Shown here: in pieces, positions 7,042 through 12,223 of the stretch | Layout of the letters: each line of letters begins with the position of its first letter | Numbering within the stretch: position 1 is the stretch's first letter | IMG/VR virus record: IMGVR_UViG_3300009620_000037 | Span: 1 to 27,383 of that record | Origin: a virus | Strand: one strand, 5' to 3' | Length of the DNA stretch: 27,383 bases | Position numbers and translations under genes: made by a program | Notes under the pieces: model-generated | Database searches by the model: none | What the model saw: only the letters and a program-made list of their open reading frames with translations | What the model was told of the DNA's origin: nothing

Positions 7042-7251
7042 TTACTTGGCCCCACCGTTGCCGCTCGCAGATCTGCCGCGCCGTGTGGTCGGCGCGCTGC
7101 TCGCGGTCGCTTTTTGTATCCCGCCCGACCGTCGGCGGCGTTGCGCGTCGCGGTTCTTACACCGTCGCGAACAATACTTCTGCGCGGCCGTTCTCGGCGT
7201 CATGATCCACACGCCGCACGCCGCGCACCGAATCGCATCAGACTCGAACAC
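7042..7251 (-). CDS. Small zinc-finger protein
   Basis: A 69-residue protein with CAACG at residues 9-13 and YCSRRCKNRDAQRRRR about 17 residues later. This is a C2-C2 finger followed by a basic helix, a layout common in small phage DNA-binding proteins. The start is the GTG at 7251, preceded by GAGGGC about seven bases upstream; it lies nine bases after the exonuclease stop. The C-terminal third is Ser/Gly/Arg-rich and probably disordered. Confidence 0.72.
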   Translation of the reverse strand: MFESDAIRCAACGVWIMTPRTAAQKYCSRRCKNRDAQRRRRSGGIQKATASSAPTTRRGRSASGNGGAK

Positions 7252-7260
7252 CTGATGCCC

Positions 7261-8031
7261 TCAGAACACGATCTCTTGTCGCCACTTCCAGAGCCGCAGG
7301 ATCGCGTCGCACGCGGGCCATAATTCCTCAAGGCTCGGCACCGCCGCGACTTCCACATCGGGATCGCCGACGACCTTCGGCAACCGGATCACGACGGCCC
7401 CATCGACCGCCCCGTGCCCCATCTCGGCGAGCGCGACCTGATAGAACGCCGACTGTAGAAACGCTTCCTCGCGATAGATCCGCTTGCCGGTTTTGAAGTC
7501 GATCAGGAGTCGCTGCCCGGCCACGGTCGCGACCAGATCGAGCGTGCCCGCGTACTGGTGCGTGGTCGAGTACACGACCTGCTCGACCAGTTCGGGTTTG
7601 ATCGTGTCGCCTGCCCAGTCCTCGAAGCGACTGACGGCCCAGCGCGCGGGATCGCTCACGTCCGGCTCAGGGCCGAGCGTCTGCCCGAGTCTGATCCGCA
7701 GCCGGTGTTCGATCAGCCCGTGCGCCTCGCTGCCGATGTTGCCCGCGCTCTTGAGCTGCTGCGTGTGCGCCTTCGGGCCGAGTTGCTTCGACAGCGTGCT
7801 CGCGAACTTGGTGCCGGTGATCGTGCTCTGGTGCGCGCGCAGCCCGTCGTAGAGCTGCCCGGCGACCTCGACCACGTAGTCGCGCTCGACCTTTGCCGCC
7901 CACGGCACGAGCGCCGGTTTGCTGAGTAACCCGAGCATCGTCGTCACGCCGACATAAAACTCGTTCTCGATCTCGTACTGCCGCCCGGCCTTTGTCTGCC
8001 GACGGTTTGCGGTTGTAACGGTCGGCGTCAT
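7261..8031 (-). CDS. RecB/Cas4-like PD-(D/E)XK exonuclease
   Basis: A 256-residue nuclease of the PDDEXK_1 group. GSEAH with His104 is at residues 100-104, GTLDL at 162-166 (Asp165), DFKTGK at 178-183 (Asp178, Lys180), and the Q-x-x-x-Y element LQSAFYQ at 192-198. These are the motifs of RecB-family nuclease domains, in which two metals cut DNA ends. In phages such an exonuclease resects double-strand ends for recombination or packaging-linked replication. Its partner is probably the DUF669-like protein two genes upstream. The ATG at 8031 overlaps the previous stop (ATGA). Confidence 0.9.
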   Translation of the reverse strand: MTPTVTTANRRQTKAGRQYEIENEFYVGVTTMLGLLSKPALVPWAAKVERDYVVEVAGQLYDGLRAHQSTITGTKFASTLSKQLGPKAHTQQLKSAGNIGSEAHGLIEHRLRIRLGQTLGPEPDVSDPARWAVSRFEDWAGDTIKPELVEQVVYSTTHQYAGTLDLVATVAGQRLLIDFKTGKRIYREEAFLQSAFYQVALAEMGHGAVDGAVVIRLPKVVGDPDVEVAAVPSLEELWPACDAILRLWKWRQEIVF

Positions 8032-8240
8032 GCCTGCGCCTCGGTGACTAAATTGAGATCGCCGCGCCGGAGCAGGATCGTGTCGACGCAGCCCTCGGTC
8101 GGGCACGACCCGATCGCGGTGACGTAGCCGACGGGTCGCCAGGTCTGCGAACGCCCGATGCCCTCTAGCTCTGTGCCCGCCTTGACCGTGAGCGGCTCGC
8201 CGCAGGTGACACAGTGCGACGGCTGGTAGGCGGTCGGCAT
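8028..8240 (-). CDS. Small zinc-ribbon protein
   Basis: A 70-residue protein with CVTC at residues 10-13 and CPTEGC about 30 residues later, a complete C4 zinc ribbon. The ATG at 8240 overlaps the previous TAA (TAATG) and the stop overlaps the exonuclease start. Being locked between a DUF669-like protein and the exonuclease, it may assist recombination, but no function is recognisable. Confidence 0.7.
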   Translation of the reverse strand: MPTAYQPSHCVTCGEPLTVKAGTELEGIGRSQTWRPVGYVTAIGSCPTEGCVDTILLRRGDLNLVTEAQA

Positions 8241-8680
8241 TAGAACGGCACCGCGTCGACAGGCGGCGTGATGTCTGGCGGCGGTGTCGTGGTCGGCGCA
8301 CCTGGCGGGAACACGCCCTCGACGTTCGCCCACACGTCGCCGTCGGTCTTGATCGCGTGCTTGATCTCTACTTGGCACGTTTTGCCCACGAGCTGCATGA
8401 GGTCGATCCCGTCGCGTTCTTCCTCGGGCGAGACGGGCACGCCGCGCCAGGAGTCGAGCGTCTTGCGGAGCATTGCCCGCGCGTGTAGCGATCGCGTGTA
8501 GCGGCGGCGCACGACGAACAACCGCTCGCCGCCGTTCAACTGCCACGAGATCGAGATCATTGCCTTGGTGCCGTAGGCCGTCTCGACCTGGCCGAGATCT
8601 TCGACGTCCAGGCAGACGGCCTCGTGCCGTCCCTCGGGCGCGCGTTCACTAGTGGACACGTTCACTACTAACCTCGTCAT
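8240..8680 (-). CDS. DUF669-like ssDNA-binding protein
   Basis: A 146-residue protein. Its order of elements matches a phage family often annotated as DUF669 or single-stranded-DNA binding: RAPEGRHEAVCLDVEDLG, a central strand ISISWQL, RRYTRSLHARAMLRKTLDSW, then the strand VGKTCQVEIKH and an acidic Pro-rich tail ending in Phe. The Asp/Pro-rich tail ending in a hydrophobic residue recalls the protein-recruiting tail of SSBs. GGAGG lies eight bases before ATG 8680, a strong ribosome site supporting this start despite a 32-base overlap with the upstream gene. It likely works with the nearby exonuclease. Confidence 0.78.
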   Translation of the reverse strand: MTRLVVNVSTSERAPEGRHEAVCLDVEDLGQVETAYGTKAMISISWQLNGGERLFVVRRRYTRSLHARAMLRKTLDSWRGVPVSPEEERDGIDLMQLVGKTCQVEIKHAIKTDGDVWANVEGVFPPGAPTTTPPPDITPPVDAVPF

Positions 8681-8879
8681 GTGGCGAACCTCCGAGCGCC
8701 GGGCGGGTGGCGCAGACTGTGCATTGATACGACGGCGGCGGCGAGTCGAACCGGGTCACCGTGATCGGCCCAGCGTCGAAAATTGACACCGAGGCCAGGA
8801 CGGTCTGATAGCCGATCCAGCAATCAGCGCAAACCAGATCGGCGGGCGAGTTCGAGTGCGCGACCAGGTGCCACGACAT
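8649..8879 (-). CDS. Small zinc-ribbon protein
   Basis: A 76-residue protein with CADC near residue 17 and CTVC near residue 53, together able to bind one zinc. The ATG at 8879 overlaps the upstream TGA (ATGA). The 3' end overlaps the DUF669-like gene by 32 bases. Function unknown. Confidence 0.65.
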   Translation of the reverse strand: MSWHLVAHSNSPADLVCADCWIGYQTVLASVSIFDAGPITVTRFDSPPPSYQCTVCATRPALGGSPHDEVSSERVH

Positions 8880-9085
8880 CAGCGATCCCTCGGCGGTCGC
8901 GGCGTTGTGTCAGTCGCCGCGCGTTTGACGATGATTCGGTCGAGGTCGCGCGACAAGTAGAGCGGCGTGCGACCAAAGCGCACGCGCGGCACGCGCAGCC
9001 GGGAGACGCGACTGCGAAAGCTCGCGAGCGTGCCAGGAAATCGGACGTAAGCCATTGCTTCGGCTTCGGAGAGGTAGCGCGGCAT
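8879..9085 (-). CDS. Small HTH DNA-binding protein
   Basis: A 68-residue basic protein. Residues 3-48 resemble a compressed helix-turn-helix of the HTH_17/excisionase kind (YLSEAEAMAYVRFPGTLASF, then a strand-turn with Pro and Tyr-Leu-Ser-Arg-Asp-Leu-Asp). Such proteins act as excisionases or early regulators. It starts one base after the stop of the first early gene. With two HTH proteins in tandem, either one could be the recombination directionality factor. Confidence 0.65.
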   Translation of the reverse strand: MPRYLSEAEAMAYVRFPGTLASFRSRVSRLRVPRVRFGRTPLYLSRDLDRIIVKRAATDTTPRPPRDR

Positions 9086-9086
9086 C

Positions 9087-9377
9087 TTAGGCGGTGCGCT
9101 TTCGGTCGGCGAGGGCGATCGGGCGGGCTGGTCGCGTCGGTCGCTGCCTGACGTCTGGATGTTGCAGCCAGGCGATCACGTCCTCGCGCAGCCAGCGGTA
9201 CCACTGGCCGGACACGCGCGGCATCGGCGGCGGGAACCGGCCCGAGCCTTGATCGGCGTCGCGCTGGATCGTCGACGGGTGTACGTCAAAAAGCGCCGCC
9301 AGGTCGCCCCGTCGAATGATGGGCGGCAAGTCTCGGGCGCGGCTGATCAGGCTTTGTTGTCTTTTCGGGCGGGGCAT
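9087..9377 (-). CDS. AlpA/excisionase-like HTH protein, first early gene
   Basis: 96 residues from ATG 9377. Residues about 17-45 give a winged helix (RRGDLAALFDVHPSTIQRDA) followed by the Phe-Pro-x-Pro wing and a Trp-Tyr-Arg-Trp strand and EDVIAWL. This is the classic AlpA/MerR-like layout of excisionases and Cro-like switches. A GTG at 9386 is an alternative start but would fall inside the predicted -10 box. With TSS predicted at about 9378, the mRNA would be leaderless. It is divergent from the repressor. Confidence 0.75.
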   Translation of the reverse strand: MPRPKRQQSLISRARDLPPIIRRGDLAALFDVHPSTIQRDADQGSGRFPPPMPRVSGQWYRWLREDVIAWLQHPDVRQRPTRPARPIALADRKRTA

Positions 9378-9384
9378 AAGGGGC

Positions 9385-9413
9385 ACGATATGGGCGCAGC
9401 ATTATCGCGTCAA
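9385..9413 (-). promoter_or_regulatory. Candidate leftward early promoter
   Basis: On the minus strand, TTGACG (9413-9408, five of six consensus bases) is separated by 17 bp from TATCGT (9390-9385, four of six). Transcription would start about 9378, immediately before ATG 9377. There is no ribosome site upstream of that ATG, which is consistent with a leaderless message. An operator-like motif (9393-9409) overlaps the spacer and the -35 box, where a repressor would block RNA polymerase. Confidence 0.5.
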
Positions 9414-9498
9414 GCAATAAAAGCGCTATAGCACCACAACGGTGCAAACTAACGCAGATAGTCGCTAATTTTGCTCCGCCTGCGCGTAATCCTGCGCC
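9393..9498. promoter_or_regulatory. Divergent control region with mirrored operator-like motifs
   Basis: GGCGCAGCATTATCGCG at 9393-9409 is mirrored by GGCGCAGGATTACGCG on the opposite strand at 9498-9483. Each motif sits next to one of the two divergent promoters. Between them is the palindrome GCACC-ACAAC-GGTGC at 9431-9445. This is the organisation of a phage repressor/Cro switch. The likely binder is the XRE protein starting at 9515; that assignment is inference. Confidence 0.5.
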
Positions 9499-9499
9499 A

Positions 9500-9505
9500 T
9501 ACAAT
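9500..9505 (+). promoter_or_regulatory. Candidate -10 box of the repressor gene
   Basis: TACAAT (one mismatch to TATAAT) ends nine bases before ATG 9515, so transcription would start at or just before the start codon. No Shine-Dalgarno sequence is present, again suggesting a leaderless mRNA, as for lambda cI from PRM. I see no good -35 box; activation or an extended contact may be needed. Confidence 0.45.
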
Positions 9506-9514
9506 AGCCCGCCT

Positions 9515-9820
9515 ATGCCGATCCACCTCGACGACATTCGCTGGCACGTCGGCCACGTACTGCGACGACTGCGGCAAGCGCACCAGCTCAGCCAGTCCGC
9601 CCTGGCCGAGGCGTCAGGCGTCGCGCAGTCGAAGATCCAGCGACTCGAAGATCGTGGCGTCGGCACCCTGGACACCGTGACGGCGTTGGCCGAGGTACTC
9701 GGCACGACCATCGGCGAAGCGACAAGTTACGCCGAGCGATTGAACGGTGCCACAGCGGGCGACCAGAACGCAGTCGATACGTTGGCCGCTCTTATTCGGA
9801 AGGAAACCGGATCGCGGTAA
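9515..9820 (+). CDS. XRE-family repressor
   Basis: A 101-residue protein and the only convincing plus-strand gene. Residues 10-68 form an HTH_3/XRE domain: VLRRLRQAHQLSQSALAEAS, then GVAQSKIQRLEDRG as turn and recognition helix, then TLDTVTALAEVLG. The C-terminal 30 residues are a short helix, with no LexA-like self-cleavage domain, so induction would not follow the classic RecA route. Its place, divergent from the early operon and next to the attachment region, fits the lysogeny repressor. It is convergent with the late operon. Confidence 0.85.
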   Translation: MPIHLDDIRWHVGHVLRRLRQAHQLSQSALAEASGVAQSKIQRLEDRGVGTLDTVTALAEVLGTTIGEATSYAERLNGATAGDQNAVDTLAALIRKETGSR

Positions 9821-9856
9821 ACATGCGGCAGCGGCGGGTGCACGGCGGGCCGTGAT

Positions 9857-9879
9857 CGGTATGCCAATAGTATGCCCAG
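9857..9879 (+). repeat. 23-bp direct repeat, left copy (arm-type site)
   Basis: The 23 bases at 9857-9879 are identical to 10100-10122 and contain GTATGCC twice (9859-9865 and 9870-9876). A third GTATGCC follows at 9881-9887. The 11-bp spacing is about one helical turn, as expected for arm-binding sites of a tyrosine integrase on one face of the DNA. Confidence 0.7.
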
Positions 9880-9900
9880 AGTATGCCAAAAACGGTCAAA

Positions 9901-9940
9901 CCAGTGACATCCAGCGACATCCAGTGACACCGAATGACAT
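9901..9940 (+). repeat. Four tandem 10-bp units
   Basis: The units are CCAGTGACAT, CCAGCGACAT, CCAGTGACAC and CGAATGACAT. Helical phasing at 10 bp suggests cooperative protein binding, for example excisionase or further integrase arm sites. A diverged continuation (CGAGCGGATC) follows. Confidence 0.65.
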
Positions 9941-9960
9941 CGAGCGGATCGCACGCTGCC

Positions 9961-10000
9961 CCAACGAAAATGGGATCGAACCAATGAAAATGGGTGGTGG
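9961..10000 (+). repeat. Two 20-bp units next to the tRNA fragment
   Basis: CCAACGAAAATGGG at 9961-9974 recurs as CCAATGAAAATGGG at 9981-9994, one base different, at a spacing of 20 bp. The second copy abuts the 3' end of the tRNA fragment. It may be a host-factor or integrase site flanking the core. Confidence 0.55.
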
Positions 10001-10044
10001 ACCGCATGGGGCTCGAACCCACGACCTCCGCGTTGCGAACGCGG
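9995..10044 (-). other. 3' half of tRNA-Ala(CGC), presumed attP core
   Basis: Read on the minus strand: anticodon stem CCGCG (10044-10040), loop TTCGCAA with anticodon CGC, stem CGCGG, variable loop AGGTC, T-stem GTGGG, T-loop TTCGAGC, T-stem CCCAT, acceptor strand GCGGTCC, discriminator A and an encoded CCA ending at 9995. U70 and A73 agree with alanine tRNA identity. The D-arm and the 5' acceptor strand are absent upstream, where the sequence reads GGTATACGCG. A tRNA 3' half inside a phage is the standard attP core that restores the host tRNA gene on integration. Confidence 0.8.
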
Positions 10045-10099
10045 CGCGTATACCAAAACAAGCCCCGGAAACACTGACGAAAACCGACCCCCCTGCGGA

Positions 10100-10122
10100 C
10101 GGTATGCCAATAGTATGCCCAG
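10100..10122 (+). repeat. 23-bp direct repeat, right copy (arm-type site)
   Basis: Identical to 9857-9879, with GTATGCC at 10102-10108 and 10113-10119. It lies on the other side of the tRNA fragment, so the two copies bracket the core as P and P' arms would. A related GTATACCAAAA is at 10048-10058, directly beside the core. Confidence 0.7.
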
Positions 10123-10257
10123 GCGCACCGCAGCCCGCCGCCGAGACGCCGCGAGCTGATCGCGTGCGCTGTACGCCACGCGGCCCCGGCCCCATACCGC
10201 TGCAAGGCCCGGCCGGAGATCGTCCCGTACACGGCAACCTCGCAGGCCGTTTTCGGG

Positions 10258-10500
10258 TCAGACGACCGTCGAGAGCCACAAGCCGAGCGCCGTGCCGCAG
10301 CCCGCCCCCATCGCATAACAGCACATCGCGACCGGGCCGTCGGCTCGACTCGCCGTGCGGGCGTTCAGCCACCAGACGCCGGACAGCGCCGCCGCCACGA
10401 CGATCGCCAGCGATCGCCCCGAGGCGAGCAGCGTGGTGTTCCACGACACCAAGCAAACGATCGCCAGGCCGCGCAGGAAGATCGACACGTAGCCCTTCAT
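10258..10500 (-). CDS. Small two-helix membrane protein
   Basis: An 80-residue protein starting at ATG 10500, which overlaps the upstream TGA (ATGA). Hydrophobic stretches at residues about 5-24 (VSIFLRGLAIVCLVSW) and 30-47 (SLAIVVAAALSGVWWL) and a weaker one near the C-terminus (AMGAGCGTALGLWL) suggest two or three membrane passes. It is the last gene of the late series. A holin or antiholin role is possible by size and position, but there is no diagnostic motif. Confidence 0.68.
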   Translation of the reverse strand: MKGYVSIFLRGLAIVCLVSWNTTLLASGRSLAIVVAAALSGVWWLNARTASRADGPVAMCCYAMGAGCGTALGLWLSTVV

Positions 10501-10811
10501 CACGCCCCCTTGTCGAGCTGATGGTGCCGCCAGATCAAAAAGGCCCACGCGGCGATCTTGGCGACATCCTCGACGTCCCCGCGCGCCAGGTAGCGTCGGG
10601 CCTTGTAAACGATTTCGCCTGCGGCGTGCCCGTGGCCGCCGACCATCTCGGCGACCGAGCGGTAGAGCACGTTGTCGCCGTCGGGGCCGTTCTGGCTGTA
10701 ATGCTTCGAGGCGGCAGTCGCGCCGAGCAGGGCGGCGACATCCGCGCAAAACTGATCAAACGTCGGCGCGTCGGCTGCGCCCTTTTTTTCGTCGTCGGCA
10801 ATATTCGGCAT
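10500..10811 (-). CDS. Hypothetical helical protein
   Basis: A 103-residue protein from ATG 10811, with GAGGTG about 13 bases upstream. The first 56 bases overlap the HExxH gene in another frame, across an A7 run. It has a conserved-looking centre with YRSVAEMVGGHGHAAGEIVYKA followed by AKIAAWAFLIWRHHQL, all helical. I do not recognise the family. Histidines in GHGH could bind metal. Confidence 0.65.
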   Translation of the reverse strand: MPNIADDEKKGAADAPTFDQFCADVAALLGATAASKHYSQNGPDGDNVLYRSVAEMVGGHGHAAGEIVYKARRYLARGDVEDVAKIAAWAFLIWRHHQLDKGA

Positions 10812-11112
10812 AGAACTGCTGCACCTCATCATCGGTTAGGAACTTGCGTAGCTGCGTCGTCGTGCGTCGGATCGATCGCTCGGATCTTTCAGGATACACC
10901 CGGTGTAGCAGCTCGTGGAGGATGGTGTCGACGGTCGCGGGCACCGGGTTAATCACCACGGCATCGCCGTCGATGCAGACGCCGTGCACCGTCTCGCCGG
11001 GTGCCGTCAGATACGCCTCGACGATCGGCGCTGCGCCCAGCTCGGCCCACAGTCGGAGCCAGAGCGCGCGCCGCCTGGCGTCATCGCTGCCAGGGTGCGC
11101 CGTCTTCGACAT
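10756..11112 (-). CDS. HExxH zinc-peptidase-like protein
   Basis: A 118-residue protein. Residues 66-70 read HELLH, preceded by a hydrophobic helix start (VDTIL) and by a beta hairpin (TVHGVCIDGDAVVINP), as in small minimal metallopeptidase folds. The helix after it is basic. No clear third zinc ligand is visible; Glu76 or a later Glu are candidates. Similar HExxH proteins occur in phages with unproven activity. It starts at ATG 11112, 32 bases inside the phosphoesterase gene, with no good ribosome site; a TTG one codon upstream is the alternative. Confidence 0.7.
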   Translation of the reverse strand: MSKTAHPGSDDARRRALWLRLWAELGAAPIVEAYLTAPGETVHGVCIDGDAVVINPVPATVDTILHELLHRVYPERSERSIRRTTTQLRKFLTDDEVQQFYAEYCRRRKKGRSRRADV

Positions 11113-12223
11113 CAAACCAGTGCAGCTTGACCGAGTTGAGATCCGTCCGCCCGTCGACCTGCTCGAAGGTCACATACCCGCGCCGCTGCGGTCGGCCGCC
11201 GATCTTGGCCTGCGTCATATACCCGGCCGTCTTACACAGGCACCCGCACTCGACGAGCATCGACGACGCGCGCCACGGCAGCACGGCAAGCGTGTGCGTG
11301 TGGCCCATCACCAGCAACCGGATCGCGTCGAGGCCGAGGGCGTCCGAATTATCGGCGAGCCATTCCTCGAACGCTCGGAGCGCCGCGCCGGGCGTGCGGC
11401 TGTATTTCTCAGGATGCGCCAGGACAGCATCGCCGACGACGGTGAGCCAGTCGATCGCGTGCGTCGTGCCCGGCACCGGGTGCGAGGCGACGCTGACGTT
11501 CTCGAACCGCCGGGCGAGTGCGGTGATCGGGCAGAGCGTGCCACTCGGCGTCATCGCGGTAATCGCGTCGACCATGTCGGGCGTCAGTTGCGCGGCGAGC
11601 GCCTTCCGCAATCTGGCGTCGTGATTGCCGACGATGATCCGCACGGCGGGCAGCAACTCCGAGAACGTCTCCAGGATCAAGGTGACAGCGGCCCACTCGT
11701 CGGCATACGGCACCCGCTCGTGTTTGCTGAATCGCGACAACGAATAGCAGTCGCCCACGTCGCCGATCAGCACGGCGAGATCGGTGCGCTTCGACTCGCG
11801 CGCCAGCATGGCCGCCAACATCTCAGGCTCATGGAACGGCACGTGAAGATCCGGCACGACCAGAACGCGCGTCCGCCCGTCAGGCGTGCGCGCCTTCGCT
11901 GCGCCGCGATACCGATCGCGCGCCTGGTGGATGCACTCTTGCCAGCGTGCCCACGCTTCGTCATAAGTGCGGAGCGGTTGCCGCAGGTACGCGTCGGCCT
12001 CGTCGTGCTGCGCTTTGGCCTCGCTGCGCTGATACAGCCTGGAGCATTTAAAACAGCGCGTCGCGCGCTTCGAGCACGGTCCGCCGCAGTCAATGCACGG
12101 CGCATTCGGCAACGCCCGACTCGGCACGCCGCGACGGGTGTAGTAGCACTGGATGCACCTGGTCGCCGTCGCCACCGACAGCGGGCGTTCCTTGCAGACC
12201 GGGCAGATCCTCGGCTTAGTCAT
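11081..12223 (-). CDS. Metallophosphoesterase with N-terminal zinc ribbons
   Basis: A 380-residue protein. Four CxxC pairs at 7-10, 23-26, 43-46 and 57-60 make two zinc ribbons. A helical linker leads to a calcineurin-like phosphoesterase: DLH 125-127, GDVGD 154-158, GNHD 199-202, His270 and GHTH 307-310, a full two-metal site. Such enzymes hydrolyse phosphodiesters or phosphomonoesters; the substrate (nucleotide, RNA, DNA end) is unknown. The ribbons suggest nucleic-acid binding. It starts eight bases inside the lysozyme 3' end, so it is translated with the lysis genes, an odd place for a DNA enzyme. Confidence 0.9.
   Translation of the reverse strand: MTKPRICPVCKERPLSVATATRCIQCYYTRRGVPSRALPNAPCIDCGGPCSKRATRCFKCSRLYQRSEAKAQHDEADAYLRQPLRTYDEAWARWQECIHQARDRYRGAAKARTPDGRTRVLVVPDLHVPFHEPEMLAAMLARESKRTDLAVLIGDVGDCYSLSRFSKHERVPYADEWAAVTLILETFSELLPAVRIIVGNHDARLRKALAAQLTPDMVDAITAMTPSGTLCPITALARRFENVSVASHPVPGTTHAIDWLTVVGDAVLAHPEKYSRTPGAALRAFEEWLADNSDALGLDAIRLLVMGHTHTLAVLPWRASSMLVECGCLCKTAGYMTQAKIGGRPQRRGYVTFEQVDGRTDLNSVKLHWFDVEDGAPWQR

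Larger units (their letters stand above)
9821..10257. other. 437-bp non-coding attachment region
   Basis: No convincing gene on either strand between the repressor stop and the end of the late operon. It contains a small hairpin (CACGGC-GG-GCCGTG, 9841-9854) just after the repressor that could help end its transcript. It also contains clustered direct repeats and a partial tRNA gene, described separately. Taken together this is the layout of a phage attP. Confidence 0.7.

Noticed and set aside
9990-10075. A complete, functional phage tRNA gene
   Set aside because: The 3' half is excellent, but upstream of the anticodon stem there is no D-arm and no 5' strand able to pair with GCGGTCC. Only the 3' half is present.
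9841-10122. A CRISPR array made of the GTATGCC and 10-bp repeats
   Set aside because: Repeats are too short, spacing is 10-11 bp and no unique spacers or cas genes are present. Phased protein-binding sites explain it better.
9727-10316. Minus-strand frames of 150-186 codons through the attachment region
   Set aside because: They translate the tRNA half (GSSPMRSTT and GFEPHAVHH type words known from tRNA translation) and the repeats. No ribosome site and no domain.
9747-10952. A 401-codon plus-strand open frame across the attachment region, considered as an integrase
   Set aside because: No recombinase motif (R, HxxR, Y) is present, and it runs through the tRNA fragment and antisense to three late genes. 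The repeated MPIVCP-like words are only translations of the 23-bp repeats.
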